Assembly: GCA_017483185.1 (NCBI GenBank)
Contig: JAFULM010000044.1
Location: 1-58,623 of the forward strand
From: Prevotella sp.
GTDB lineage: Bacteria; Bacteroidota; Bacteroidia; Bacteroidales; Bacteroidaceae
DNA: 58,623 nt
Direction: 5' to 3'
In this document: positions 48,652 through 58,496 of the stretch, in pieces
Numbering within the stretch: the stretch's first letter is position 1
Layout: the number at the start of each line of letters is the position of its first letter
Notes under the pieces: model-generated
Told to the model about the DNA's origin: nothing
Database searches by the model: none
What the model saw: the letters and a program-made list of their open reading frames with translations, nothing else
Made by a program: the position numbers and the translations under genes

Positions 48652-51600
48652 ATGGAATATAACTTTAGAGAAATCGAGAAGAAGTGGCAGCAGCGGTGGG
48701 TTGAACAACATACCTATCGCGTTGAGGAAAACGCCGAAAAGGATAAGTTCTACGTGCTCAACATGTTCCCCTATCCCTCAGGAGCGGGACTGCATGTGGG
48801 CCACCCGCTGGGATACATCGCCAGCGACATATACGCCCGTTACAAGCGTCAGCATGGCTACAATGTCCTTAACCCGATGGGATATGACGCCTACGGACTG
48901 CCCGCAGAGCAGTATGCCATCCAGACGGGACAGCATCCGGCCGTGACGACCGATGCCAACATCAAGCGCTATCGCGAGCAGCTGGACAAGATAGGATTCT
49001 CGTTCGACTGGAGCCGCGAGATACGCACCTGCGACCCGGAGTACTATCACTGGACACAGTGGGCCTTTCAGAAGATGTTCAACAGTTACTACTGCAACGA
49101 CACCAAGCGTGCCCGCCCCATCGAAGAGCTCATCGAGGCTTTCCCGAAACACGGCTCCAAGGGACTCAACGCAGCATGCTCCGAAGAGCTGACGTTCACC
49201 GCCGACGAGTGGAATTCATGGGACGAGAAGCGCCAACAGGAGGTTCTGATGAACTACCGCATAGCCTATCTCGGCGAGACGATGGTCAACTGGTGTCCGC
49301 AGCTGGGCACGGTGCTGGCCAACGACGAGGTTGTCGACGGCGTATCCGAGCGCGGCGGCTATCCCGTCGTACAGAAGAAGATGCGCCAGTGGTGCCTCCG
49401 CGTGTCGGCATACGCACAGCGTCTGCTCGACGGACTGGAGACAATCGACTGGACAGACTCGCTGAAGGAGACGCAGAAGAACTGGATAGGACGCAGCGAG
49501 GGAACGGAGATGCAGTTCAAGGTGGCCGACAGCGACATCGAATTCACCATCTTCACAACCCGCGCCGACACCATCTTCGGCGTCACGTTCATGGTGCTCG
49601 CACCCGAGAGCGAACTCGTCGACCAGCTGACCACAGCCGACCAGCGCGCCGCCGTCGACGAATATATAGCCTACGTGAAGAAGCGCACCGAGCGCGACCG
49701 CATCAGCGACCACCGCGTGACGGGCGTGTTCTCCGGCTCCTACGCCATCAATCCCTTCACAGGCGACAAGATACCGGTGTGGATTTCGGAGTATGTACTC
49801 GCCGGCTACGGCACTGGCGCCATCATGGCCGTTCCTGCCCACGACTCCCGCGACTATGCCTTCGCCCGTCATTTCGGTCTGCCCATCATCCCGCTCATCG
49901 AGGGCGCCGACGTCAGCGAACAGAGCTTTGACGCAAAGGAGGGCATCGTGATGAACAGCCCGAAAGCCCCCTCCGGCTCCCCCAAGGGGGAGAGACCTGT
50001 GGGTTCGGACAACAGTTCAGGCACTTCATCCCCCTTTGGGGGGACTGAGGGGGGCTTCTCCCTCAACGGTCTGACCGTCAAGGAGGCCATCGCCGCCACG
50101 AAGAAATATGTAGAGGAGAACCATCTCGGCCGCGTGAAGGTCAACTTCCGCCTCCGCGACGCCATCTTCTCACGTCAGAGATATTGGGGCGAGCCGTTCC
50201 CGGTCTACTACAAGGAGAATATGCCATACATGATTCCCGAAGAGTGTCTGCCGCTGGAGCTGCCCGAAGTGGCCAAGTTCCTGCCGACGGAGACGGGCGA
50301 GCCGCCACTCGGTCACGCCACACGGTGGGCATGGGACACGAAGGAGAACAAGGTCGTGGACAACACGCTCATCGACAACGTCACCGTCTTCCCGCTTGAA
50401 CTTAACACCATGCCCGGTTTCGCCGGTTCCTCAGCCTACTATCTGCGCTATATGGACCCGCGCAACCACACGGCGCTCGTAGATAAAAAGGTGGATGAAT
50501 ACTGGCAGAACGTCGACCTCTACGTCGGCGGCACAGAACACGCCACCGGTCACCTCATCTACTCCCGCTTCTGGAACAAGTTCCTCTTCGACTACGGCTA
50601 CTCCTGCAAGGAAGAACCGTTCGGAAAGCTGGTCAACCAGGGTATGATACAGGGCCGCAGTAACTTCGTATATAGAATAAACATGACGGCCCCCTCCAAC
50701 TCCCCCAAGGGGGAGAGACCTGCGGGTTCAGAAACAAATAATATAAGCCTGTCATCAAATAACGGAAGCACTTCATCCCCCCTTGGGGGGACTGAAGGGG
50801 ACCACGGCCCGGTCTTTGTCTCTCTCGGCCTGAAAGACCAGTATGACACAACCCCGATACACGTCGACGTCAACATCGTCAGCGGCGACGTGCTCGACGT
50901 GGAGGCCTTCAAGGCATGGCGTCCGGAGTACAACAACGCCGAGTTCATCCTCGAAGATGGCAAGTACGTCTGCGGATGGGCAGTCGAGAAGATGTCGAAA
51001 TCGATGTACAACGTGGTTAATCCCGACATGATCGTCGAGCGCTACGGTGCCGACACGCTGCGTCTGTACGAGATGTTCCTCGGTCCGGTGGAGCAGAGCA
51101 AGCCTTGGGACACCAACGGCATCGACGGTTGCCACCGCTTCCTGAAGAAGTTCTGGGGTCTGTTCTATCCCAAAGGCGCAGAAACAATCAGCTGCAGCGA
51201 TAATACAGCCACGCCAGAACAGCTCAAGTCCGTCCATAAACTGATAAAGAAGGTGACGCAGGACATCGAGAACTTCAGCTACAACACGAGCATATCGGCA
51301 TTTATGATCTGCGTCAACGAACTGTCGCAGCTGAAGTGCACCGACCGCGATCTGCTCCGCACGCTCGTCGTCCTCATCGCGCCTTTTGCTCCGCACATCG
51401 CCGAAGAACTCTGGGAGGCTCTCGAAGGAGAAGGCAGCGTATGCGACGCACAATGGCCGAAATGTGAAGAGAAGTATCTCGTCGAAAGCTCCGTGCAGCT
51501 CGGTGTGGCCTTCAACGGCAAACGCCGTTTCGAAATGCAGTTTGCCGCAGACGCCGACAACAAGACCATAGAAGACACAGTGCTGGCCGACGAGCGCTCA

Positions 51601-51678
51601 AAGAAGTACACGGAAGGCAAACAGGTGGTCAAGGTCATCGTCGTGCCGAAGCGCATGGTGAACGTTGTAATCAAATAG
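48652..51678 (+). CDS. leuS: Leucyl-tRNA synthetase with two in-frame repeat insertions
   Basis: Charges tRNA-Leu. The class I signatures are HVGH at residues 48-51 and KMSKS at 780-784; the CP1 editing domain lies between. The start is the ATG at 48652; the TTG at 48646 is not needed. Two segments look foreign: about residues 438-469 ([19 protein letters not shown] and beyond), at the junction back to the catalytic core, and about 679-717 ([18 protein letters not shown] and beyond), before the conserved [18 protein letters not shown]. Both are translated palindromic repeats; typical Bacteroidetes LeuRS has only short loops there (around 940-950 residues total against 1008 here). The flanking sequence is well conserved and the frame intact, so the enzyme must tolerate both. 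Confidence 0.95.
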   Translation: MEYNFREIEKKWQQRWVEQHTYRVEENAEKDKFYVLNMFPYPSGAGLHVGHPLGYIASDIYARYKRQHGYNVLNPMGYDAYGLPAEQYAIQTGQHPAVTTDANIKRYREQLDKIGFSFDWSREIRTCDPEYYHWTQWAFQKMFNSYYCNDTKRARPIEELIEAFPKHGSKGLNAACSEELTFTADEWNSWDEKRQQEVLMNYRIAYLGETMVNWCPQLGTVLANDEVVDGVSERGGYPVVQKKMRQWCLRVSAYAQRLLDGLETIDWTDSLKETQKNWIGRSEGTEMQFKVADSDIEFTIFTTRADTIFGVTFMVLAPESELVDQLTTADQRAAVDEYIAYVKKRTERDRISDHRVTGVFSGSYAINPFTGDKIPVWISEYVLAGYGTGAIMAVPAHDSRDYAFARHFGLPIIPLIEGADVSEQSFDAKEGIVMNSPKAPSGSPKGERPVGSDNSSGTSSPFGGTEGGFSLNGLTVKEAIAATKKYVEENHLGRVKVNFRLRDAIFSRQRYWGEPFPVYYKENMPYMIPEECLPLELPEVAKFLPTETGEPPLGHATRWAWDTKENKVVDNTLIDNVTVFPLELNTMPGFAGSSAYYLRYMDPRNHTALVDKKVDEYWQNVDLYVGGTEHATGHLIYSRFWNKFLFDYGYSCKEEPFGKLVNQGMIQGRSNFVYRINMTAPSNSPKGERPAGSETNNISLSSNNGSTSSPLGGTEGDHGPVFVSLGLKDQYDTTPIHVDVNIVSGDVLDVEAFKAWRPEYNNAEFILEDGKYVCGWAVEKMSKSMYNVVNPDMIVERYGADTLRLYEMFLGPVEQSKPWDTNGIDGCHRFLKKFWGLFYPKGAETISCSDNTATPEQLKSVHKLIKKVTQDIENFSYNTSISAFMICVNELSQLKCTDRDLLRTLVVLIAPFAPHIAEELWEALEGEGSVCDAQWPKCEEKYLVESSVQLGVAFNGKRRFEMQFAADADNKTIEDTVLADERSKKYTEGKQVVKVIVVPKRMVNVVIK
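49964..50057 (+). repeat. In-frame palindromic element 1 in leuS
   Basis: Left half AAGCCCCCTCCGGCTCCCCC then AAGGGGGAGAGACCTGTGGG; right half CACTTCATCCCCCTTTGGGG then GGACTGAGGGGGGCTT. The outer ends AAGCCCCC/GGGGGGCTT are inverted repeats. It adds about 30 codons. Confidence 0.88.
50688..50800 (+). repeat. In-frame palindromic element 2 in leuS
   Basis: Left half GGCCCCCTCCAACTCCCCCA then AGGGGGAGAGACCTGCGGGT; right half CACTTCATCCCCCCTTGGGG then GGACTGAAGGGG. The halves are the same as in element 1 but the spacer between them differs in length and sequence, so these are two separate events or one copied and then diverged. Confidence 0.88.
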
Positions 51679-51764
51679 AAAACCTTTCAAAAACATTCCG
51701 AAACAGGAGTATATATAAGGATGCACACAGATAATGGTGTGTCAATATACAGATGAAACAATTC

Positions 51765-51841
51765 GTAGGGACATATTCTTGTATTTGTCCGCAATGATTA
51801 TCAATCATTATTTGCGGACAAATACAAGAATATGTCCCTAC
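51765..51841. repeat. GTAGGGACATATTC hairpin element, copy 3
   Basis: Perfect 32-bp-plus arms beginning GTAGGGACATATTCTTGTAT and a short loop; fills the gap between leuS and rdgB. It could terminate leuS transcripts or form part of the rdgB leader. Confidence 0.9.
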
Positions 51842-51858
51842 TTTTATTCTACCAATAC

Positions 51859-52470
51859 ATGAAGATCGTATTCGCAACAAACAACAGAAACAAGCTCGCC
51901 GAGATACGCAGCATACTCGGTGACAGATTTGAGATAGTATCACTGAAGGACATCGGATGCGATGTCGACATCCCCGAGACCGGCACGACGCTCGAAGAAA
52001 ACGCCATGCAGAAGGCGCGCTACATCTATGACAACTACGGACTGAGCGTCTTCGCCGACGACACCGGTCTCGAAGTGGATGCCCTCGGTGGTGCGCCGGG
52101 CATATACAGCGCACGCTATGCAGGCGGCGCAGGCCACGACAGCGAGGCTAATATGACCAAACTTTTGGCCGAATTAGGAGAAAATAACAACCGTAAGGCA
52201 AGATTTCGCACCGTTATCGCGTTATTATTGAAAGACGACTCTGCCGCCGACAACAACCGGACGAAACCCGACGAACAACTATTTGAAGGCATCGCCGAAG
52301 GGGAGATAATCCGTGAAAGAAGGGGAGGGGAGGGCTTCGGCTACGACCCGATATTCATGCCGCAAGGCTATGACAAGACTTTCGCCGAACTGGGACTCGA
52401 CATCAAGAACAAGATCAGCCACAGGGCAAAAGCCGTGGAGAGACTGGCGGAATATCTGAAGACTTTATAA
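51859..52470 (+). CDS. rdgB: RdgB/HAM1-family non-canonical purine NTP pyrophosphatase
   Basis: Removes dITP, dXTP and related nucleotides from the pool. Shows [18 protein letters not shown] at the start, the [25 protein letters not shown] core with catalytic Asp, the [18 protein letters not shown] block and [12 protein letters not shown] at the end. The 203-residue length is normal. The start at 51859 was chosen because codons from 51832 overlap the hairpin element. Confidence 0.95.
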   Translation: MKIVFATNNRNKLAEIRSILGDRFEIVSLKDIGCDVDIPETGTTLEENAMQKARYIYDNYGLSVFADDTGLEVDALGGAPGIYSARYAGGAGHDSEANMTKLLAELGENNNRKARFRTVIALLLKDDSAADNNRTKPDEQLFEGIAEGEIIRERRGGEGFGYDPIFMPQGYDKTFAELGLDIKNKISHRAKAVERLAEYLKTL

Positions 52471-52509
52471 TCAGAGACAGTCACATAATAACAATTATAC
52501 ACGAAAGAC

Positions 52510-54666
52510 ATGAAGAGAATCATCATTGCATCCATTCTGAACCTCATTCTATCCCTGTGCCTGCCACAGGGCAGAGCGCTCGCCGCAGAAATAGGTTCAT
52601 GGAACGCTTACATGGCGTATCACGACATTACGGATATCCACCCTGCCGGAAACATGGTGTACGTGCTCAGCTCGGGCGGTCTTTTCGCGTATAATGCCGA
52701 CGACGGAGAAGTCAGCGCATATAATAAGGTGAACAGCCTGAGTGACTGCACCATAAACCACATCGCGTGGAACACGGCCGCCGGCAGACTGATCATCGTC
52801 TACGACAACTACAACATCGACCTGCTCGACAACAGCGGCAACGTAACCAACATCTCCGACTATTATACCAAGCCCGTCAATCTGGACAAGACAGTCAACG
52901 GTATATATATCAACGGCAAATTCGCATACTTATACACCAATTTCGGCATACTGAAGATAAACATGGGCAGTGCCGAAATCAGCGATACGTACATTCTCAA
53001 CCTGAAGACAACGGCATGCGCCATCGCCAACGGCAGGATATATGCACAGACACAAGTAGGTATCTACAGCGCCGACATGTCCGCCAACCTGCTTGACCGC
53101 AACAACTGGCAGCGTGACGGCAGCGTGACGGCCGATATATTCCGCTCCGACGACGGCATCGAGACCACCACGAAACACGGTTATACCGAACGCCGCATTT
53201 ACGACCGGAAGAACAGATGCTGGTGGAGCAATCAGGAAGACGGCCGGCTGCAAAGCTATACGGAGACGGAAGAAGACGGGACTCAAACAATCACACGCAG
53301 GGATATAACCCCCGGAGGGCCGAAATACAACTACTTCTACTCACTGAAATACGCCAATGAAACACTGTATTCTTGTGGCGGTGTCTTTGAAGGCATAGTC
53401 GACATGGACTACCCCGGAACGATACAGACGCTTGACAACAACGGCTCATGGACTATCTATCAGGACGATATCGACAAAATCACCGGCTACACTTACAAGG
53501 ATATCGACTGTATCGACTATGACCCGACCGACCCGAGACATGTCTTTGCCGGAGGACGCACGGGACTCTACGAATTTTATGACGGTAAACTCAAAAACTA
53601 TTTCAACAAGGACAACAGCCCGTTGAAGCCGGCCATATCGGATGAAGGAGAAGAACTGAGCAACAACCATGTCATCATAAATGGCATCAAATTCGACACT
53701 GACGGTAATCTTTGGGTCACCAACAGCCAATGTCGTGGCCATGCTCTTCTGGTATATAAGAAAGACGGAACGTGGGAGCCTAAAGACCATACGGAACTCT
53801 TATACAAAAACAACAGTTTGAAAAACATGTGCCGACTCATGTTCGACAGCCGCAATCTGCTGTGGTTTGTTGCCAATAACTGGGAATATCCGGCACTCAT
53901 CTGCTATGATAAGGCTAACGACGCAATAAAGGTTTATGACAAATTCGTAAATCAGGATGGACAAGAAATCAAAATATATACCATCCCGTGCATTGCCGAG
54001 GACCACGAAAACAACATCTGGATCGGAACCGAAAAAGGCCCTTTATATCTGACCAATGATGATATAATGAGCGGTAACGACGGCTTCACACAGTTTAAAG
54101 TACCAAGAAACGACGGCACTGACAAAGCCGACTACCTGCTCGCCGGCATCCCCATCAAGTCCATCTGTATCGACGGAGGCAACCGTAAATGGTTCGGAAC
54201 CGACCAAAACGGCGTCTACCTCATCAGCAGTGACAACCTCACCCAGGAGCAACATTTCACCACCGTCAACAGCGATATTCTCTCGGACAATGTCCTCGAC
54301 ATCGCCTATAACGGCTCAAACGGCGAGATTTTCATCGGAACGGACAAGGGACTGTGCTCTTATATGAGCGACGCCACAACCCCCAATGACAACATGACGA
54401 AGGACAACGTCTACGCTTATCCCAATCCCGTGAAACCGGAGCACACCGGATATATAACCATCGTCGGCCTGTCGCGCAATGCCGACGTCAAGATTCTCAC
54501 CTCTTCAGGCCAGATTGTCGCCCAGGGAACGTCTGTCGGAGGAACGTTCAAATGGGACGGAAAAGACCTCAACGGCCGCCGCGTAGCCTCAGGAGTCTAT
54601 ATGGTGGCCACAGCGACAAGCGAAGGAAAGAAAGGAACGGTCTGCAAGATTGCCGTCATAAGATAA
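52510..54666 (+). CDS. porZ: PorZ-like two-propeller protein of the type IX secretion system
   Basis: In Porphyromonas gingivalis PorZ is a surface protein that delivers A-LPS to the type IX attachment complex. The protein here has a signal peptide (ending RALA), then EIGSWNAYMAYHDITDIHPAGNMVYVLSSGGLFAYNADDGEV, which is typical of PorZ, two seven-bladed propeller regions (about 30-330 and 330-620) with blade motifs such as GNLWVTNSQCRG, ENNIWIGTEKGPLYL and NRKWFGTDQNGVYLI, and a sorting-type C-terminal domain (NVYAYPNPVKPEHTGYITIVGL to GTVCKIAVI). The 718-residue length is close to the ~770 of PorZ. Several other genes here carry type IX tails, which agrees with this role. Confidence 0.87.
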   Translation: MKRIIIASILNLILSLCLPQGRALAAEIGSWNAYMAYHDITDIHPAGNMVYVLSSGGLFAYNADDGEVSAYNKVNSLSDCTINHIAWNTAAGRLIIVYDNYNIDLLDNSGNVTNISDYYTKPVNLDKTVNGIYINGKFAYLYTNFGILKINMGSAEISDTYILNLKTTACAIANGRIYAQTQVGIYSADMSANLLDRNNWQRDGSVTADIFRSDDGIETTTKHGYTERRIYDRKNRCWWSNQEDGRLQSYTETEEDGTQTITRRDITPGGPKYNYFYSLKYANETLYSCGGVFEGIVDMDYPGTIQTLDNNGSWTIYQDDIDKITGYTYKDIDCIDYDPTDPRHVFAGGRTGLYEFYDGKLKNYFNKDNSPLKPAISDEGEELSNNHVIINGIKFDTDGNLWVTNSQCRGHALLVYKKDGTWEPKDHTELLYKNNSLKNMCRLMFDSRNLLWFVANNWEYPALICYDKANDAIKVYDKFVNQDGQEIKIYTIPCIAEDHENNIWIGTEKGPLYLTNDDIMSGNDGFTQFKVPRNDGTDKADYLLAGIPIKSICIDGGNRKWFGTDQNGVYLISSDNLTQEQHFTTVNSDILSDNVLDIAYNGSNGEIFIGTDKGLCSYMSDATTPNDNMTKDNVYAYPNPVKPEHTGYITIVGLSRNADVKILTSSGQIVAQGTSVGGTFKWDGKDLNGRRVASGVYMVATATSEGKKGTVCKIAVIR

Positions 54667-54681
54667 TCCAAGACCACAATT

Positions 54682-55695
54682 ATGGGAAAAAGAATAGGCT
54701 GGATAGACACCGCGAGAGGCATATCGATGGTTCTTATACTCTATTTCCACACGGAAATGTATTACATCGGCTATGACTTCATCCCCTACGGACTCTATGT
54801 ATCCAATGTACTCATGGCGTTCTTCTTCATCTCCGGCTATCTTTTCTACAAGGAAGACAATGGTAGCAGTTTCTCTTTAAGCACAAAACTGCGCTCCATT
54901 GCCCGCGGCATCATCATGCCATACTTCATTTTCACCACCGCAATGGCACTGCCGAAAGCCGTCGCCCACAACAATTTCACGTCACTGAGCGAACTCGCCG
55001 CCAACATCATCATGGGCCGCGCTTCGTGGTTCGTGACGGCGTTGGCAGTGGCTGAAATCCTGTTTGCCATTGCCGTCGCAGCCTCCGAAAGATATAAAGC
55101 CCGATGGATTTTGCCATTGTCGGCCGTTATCACCGCCGTCGCAGCGTTCCATATCCACTGTGAGGCAATATTCGTATGGAACACAAATATCGCCCTCATG
55201 GCCGTTCTTTACCTCTATTGCGGCTATGTCTACCACCAGAACGAAACGAAAATAGCGTCTTATATATATGGTATAAGACTGCTCCCGATACTCATTGCCG
55301 TCATATTGATAAAATGGTATGAGTGTTCCGACAATATGAGCATGTTGGTTTTTCCTCTCGACATCACTTCTTTTCCCGTCTTCTTCATTGACACCATGCT
55401 GTCGGTAGTGTTCATCATTGGCATCTCAAAGATTGCACCTGCTACTCGGCTGCTAACCTTCATCGGCCGCAACAGCATCGTCTACTACTTCCTTTGCGGA
55501 GGCATACCGCTAACGGTGTCATACGGCATGGGACGAATAGGACTGCCATACGGAGGCAACCACCTCACGGTCGTCATAACATTCATTATCGTCTGTGCCG
55601 TCGCTACAATCGCTACATGGGCTATCTGCCGCTATATCCCATTCGTCACAGGGCGGCGAAAAAGCAACATCCAGCAATCTTCACAAAACAAGTGA
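54682..55695 (+). CDS. Acyltransferase-3 family membrane protein
   Basis: Ten-helix O-acyltransferase that adds acyl groups to extracytoplasmic sugars. It begins RIGWIDTARGISMVLILYFHTEM, where the His of the FHT motif matches the catalytic His of the family, and has FFFISGYLFYKED in helix 3. Later helices (ILFAIAVAAS, IALMAVLYLYCGYV, FIGRNSIVYYFLCG) fit. The 337-residue length is complete, in contrast to the remnant at 33074. It starts 15 bp after porZ ends. The accepted sugar is unknown. Confidence 0.88.
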   Translation: MGKRIGWIDTARGISMVLILYFHTEMYYIGYDFIPYGLYVSNVLMAFFFISGYLFYKEDNGSSFSLSTKLRSIARGIIMPYFIFTTAMALPKAVAHNNFTSLSELAANIIMGRASWFVTALAVAEILFAIAVAASERYKARWILPLSAVITAVAAFHIHCEAIFVWNTNIALMAVLYLYCGYVYHQNETKIASYIYGIRLLPILIAVILIKWYECSDNMSMLVFPLDITSFPVFFIDTMLSVVFIIGISKIAPATRLLTFIGRNSIVYYFLCGGIPLTVSYGMGRIGLPYGGNHLTVVITFIIVCAVATIATWAICRYIPFVTGRRKSNIQQSSQNK

Positions 55696-55745
55696 CACCT
55701 GTTGTAAGACCGTCACAAACAAAAAAAAGATGGTATAACCGCATA

Positions 55746-56963
55746 TCATTCACGGCACATCATCCACATTTTACTTATATAATAAGAAGATGCCATGATG
55801 ACAAAAGGCATAAACGGAATATGAAACCTGCTCTCACCATGTCCGACAAAAGCTATGAACAATGTGCCGAGAATGATAACAAGCCATTGCAGTCGCAGTT
55901 CCTTTATGTACTTTATGCTCAACACGAACACTATCATAACGGCATAATAGAACAACAGATTGACAACCGTCAGCCACTGCACAGCCGAATAATGTGGAAA
56001 ATCCCTTATCAATGCGTGTAGAGACAAAGACTGATACATATATTGCGATTGCTTCTCTTCCTTACTGAGAAAAGTACACATGCCTATGTTATCCGATACG
56101 TACGTATTGAATATTTTAACGGGTATTTGCCTGATGTATTCCAACTTGTTGTCTTTCAGCCAATCGATAAACATATCTCTCCACAACTCATCCTTTTGCG
56201 TATAAGTGAGCTTATCGTTTCCAGTCACACATTGCGGGTCGGACGTTGTCTTCTCGCTATCATGATCCCAATGATATTGTGACAAAGCCATCCATCCGGT
56301 CTTGGCCTTATATACAAATTCCCCCTTGCTGCAGTAGTTGGAAAGTCCTATCGATACTATGAAAGCCGCATATACCGCCAGCATCTTTAAGTACGCCTTA
56401 TAGTTTCTCATGTCCTGAAGTATCACCGCCATAATGAAAATCAAGGCAAAAGGCCTTATATAATCGGCACATCCAAACAACAGTCCGCTCAGAACGTACC
56501 GTCCTTTCAATGAAGACCAGACGGCCGAAAGGGTAAAGAAGACAAACGGCACCTCACTGTGCAGGCTTGTCCCCTCTCCGTAATTGGCAGGATAAAGCAT
56601 ATACAGGACACATGCTATATACGCCGTCCTTTTTCCGAAACACGTCAGGGCTATTTTATAGGTCAACAGCAGACTGAAGCCTTTCATCAGCGTATATACG
56701 ACCAGAAGCGGTGTTACGGAGTTGAAAAGCCATAGCGACGCAGCCACCGCATTTATAGCTCCTATGTTCCAAAGAAACGGCAGCTCGTACAGTCCTTCTT
56801 TGAAAGGATAAAACTGATTATGCTTCAAAGACTCCTGCGCACAGTATATATATCCTTCACTATCCGGATATGGTGTATATCCGAAGAAGACAAGAACCAA
56901 GAACAAAAGTACGGTATATATTGCGACGGAATACCCTATTATCTTATCATCGCTATTTTGCAT
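55746..56963 (-). CDS. GT39/ArnT-like membrane glycosyltransferase
   Basis: A 405-residue integral protein of about 10-11 helices. It has the acidic first periplasmic loop YTPYPDSEGYIYCAQESLKH typical of the C-type glycosyltransferases that use polyprenyl-phosphate sugars, then RTAYIACVLYMLYPANYGEGTSLHSEVPFVFFTLSA with a conserved position for the lipid-sugar site, and a large periplasmic loop near residues 215-300. It probably transfers a sugar onto lipid A, glycan or protein in the periplasm. The gene is convergent with the acyltransferase gene. Its base composition is more AT-rich than that of most genes here, perhaps indicating transfer. Confidence 0.78.
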   Translation of the reverse strand: MQNSDDKIIGYSVAIYTVLLFLVLVFFGYTPYPDSEGYIYCAQESLKHNQFYPFKEGLYELPFLWNIGAINAVAASLWLFNSVTPLLVVYTLMKGFSLLLTYKIALTCFGKRTAYIACVLYMLYPANYGEGTSLHSEVPFVFFTLSAVWSSLKGRYVLSGLLFGCADYIRPFALIFIMAVILQDMRNYKAYLKMLAVYAAFIVSIGLSNYCSKGEFVYKAKTGWMALSQYHWDHDSEKTTSDPQCVTGNDKLTYTQKDELWRDMFIDWLKDNKLEYIRQIPVKIFNTYVSDNIGMCTFLSKEEKQSQYMYQSLSLHALIRDFPHYSAVQWLTVVNLLFYYAVMIVFVLSIKYIKELRLQWLVIILGTLFIAFVGHGESRFHIPFMPFVIMASSYYISKMWMMCRE

Positions 56964-56990
56964 AAGTATGTTGCAATAATTAGTTTATAT

Positions 56991-57059
56991 TTTGAACACA
57001 GAGACACGGAGACACAGAGTTATATTGTCCTCTGTGTCTCCGTGCCTCTGTGTTCAAAA
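56991..57059. terminator. ACACAGAGACACGGAG hairpin downstream of nadA
   Basis: TTTTGAACACAGAGACACGG pairs with CCGTGCCTCTGTGTTCAAAA around a short loop; the stem is about 26 bp. It lies after the nadA stop and before the next minus-strand gene, so it may be a terminator. The same repeat sequence occurs in the coding region at 44300-44328. Confidence 0.75.
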
Positions 57060-57131
57060 AACTTATTATAAAGTAATAGCACCTCATACTATCACCCAGA
57101 CAAGGAAATACCGTGTGCACTGACTTTCCCA

Positions 57132-58121
57132 TCAGCTCATCTCCAGCATCCGGGTGATGGGTTTGACTGCTTCACGGGCCACGTCCGGATCGACCTCGAC
57201 GGCAGGCCACTCGTGGAGAAGCGTGTTATATATCTTCAGCATCGTGTTCATCTTCATATAGTCACACTCGTTGCAGGAGCAGCCCGTCGTGCCTTCACCG
57301 ATTTCCGGGGGCACGGGGATGAAGGTCTTGTCCGGACACTGACGCTTCATCTCATGGAGTATTCCGGACTCGGTGACAACGATAAATTCCCGGTCGTCGC
57401 TCTCTGTGGCATACTTCAGCAGCACGGCCGTCGAACCGACAACGTCGGCAACCTGCAGCACGGGGCCCTTGCACTCGGGATGGGCCAGCACCTTGGCTCC
57501 GGGATGCTCTGCCTTCAGCTTCAGTATCTCGGCCACGGAAAAACGCTCGTGGACATGACATCCGCCGTTCCAGAGCAACATCTGCCGTCCCGTCACATTA
57601 TTTATATAGAAGCCGAGGTTCTTGTCCGGACCGAAGATGATCTTTTCGTCCTTCGGCAGCGCCTCGACAATCCGGCGTGCGTTTCCGCTCGTGACGACCA
57701 CGTCAGTCAGTGCCTTGACGGCCGCCGTCGTGTTGACATAGCTGACGACGGTGTGGCCGGGATGTTCCTCCTTGAAGCGCTTCAGGTCTTCGGCGCGGCA
57801 GGAGTCGGCCAACGAGCATCCCGCATTGAGGTCGGGACAAAGCACGAGTTTGTCCGGTGAGAGTATCTTGCACGTCTCGGCCATGAAGTGGACACCGCAC
57901 ATGACGATGATCCGTGCGTCCGTCTCGGCCGCCTTGCGCGCCAGCGCCAGCGAGTCACCGACAAAGTCGGCCACGTCCTGGATTTCTCCCTGCGTATAGT
58001 AGTGGGCCATGATCACGGCCTTCTTCTCACGACACATCCGTCTGATTTCGCTCTTCAAGTCCGTGCCTTCGGCGACGGGCTCATCAATGTAGCCCTTTTC
58101 GAGCCATTCGGTTTTCAACAT
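57132..58121 (-). CDS. nadA: Quinolinate synthase
   Basis: Fe-S enzyme that condenses iminoaspartate with dihydroxyacetone phosphate to give quinolinate for NAD synthesis. The family blocks appear in order: KAVIMAHYYTQGEIQDVADFVGDSLALA, IVMCGVHFMAETCKILSP, PDLNAGCSLADSC, VVTSGNA, LWNGGCHVHERF, KVLAHPECKGPV, DREFIVVTESGILHEM and a final GTTGCSCNECDYMKMNT. The cysteines needed for the 4Fe-4S cluster are therefore present. Length 329 is typical of the NadA group found in Bacteroidetes. No nadB or nadC is in the window. Confidence 0.96.
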   Translation of the reverse strand: MLKTEWLEKGYIDEPVAEGTDLKSEIRRMCREKKAVIMAHYYTQGEIQDVADFVGDSLALARKAAETDARIIVMCGVHFMAETCKILSPDKLVLCPDLNAGCSLADSCRAEDLKRFKEEHPGHTVVSYVNTTAAVKALTDVVVTSGNARRIVEALPKDEKIIFGPDKNLGFYINNVTGRQMLLWNGGCHVHERFSVAEILKLKAEHPGAKVLAHPECKGPVLQVADVVGSTAVLLKYATESDDREFIVVTESGILHEMKRQCPDKTFIPVPPEIGEGTTGCSCNECDYMKMNTMLKIYNTLLHEWPAVEVDPDVAREAVKPITRMLEMS

Positions 58122-58183
58122 CTTATAATAATTATAATTTTCTTTTTCTTTATTTTAAAAATAGAATGTTAAGTATGATGTGC

Positions 58184-58477
58184 TGTTGATACGTGAATAA
58201 CTTTTCGTCCTTTTTCTTGGCCGTTACGTTATCAATTTGTGGTCAGCAGTTACCAACATCTGTTGTTGATACTTACTTGCTGATAATGAGACGTATCACG
58301 CAGTTATCAACAATATCCCATTTTGGTGCAAATTTAATAAGTTTATATCTTTTTTCGTCAACAATCTGTTGAAAACTTGATTATAAACATGTAATAACCC
58401 TGTTGATATCCCGTTGTCCACAAGGGTGTGCGGGGAAACTGTGGATAATGAAATAGTTATCAACAGAGTTATCAACA
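58184..58477. other. Cluster of DnaA-box sequences in an AT-rich gap (candidate replication origin)
   Basis: Perfect TTATCCACA lies on the minus strand at 58440-58448. TTATCAACA occurs at 58304-58312, 58457-58465 and 58469-58477, and close variants at 58184-58192, 58264-58272 (GTATCAACA, minus strand), 58250-58258 (TTACCAACA) and 58414-58422 (TTGTCCACA). Eight boxes in under 300 bp with AT-rich stretches between them (for example 58135-58165) suit an origin or another DnaA-controlled site. The nadA promoter may lie within the same region. No gene is supported in 58122-58623. Confidence 0.55.
58329..58336 (-). promoter_or_regulatory. Possible nadA -7 box (TAAATTTG)
   Basis: Minus-strand TAAATTTG fits TAnnTTTG but lies about 208 bp before the nadA start, within the DnaA-box cluster. 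Confidence 0.35.
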
Positions 58478-58496
58478 CAAAAATCTGATAAATTAC

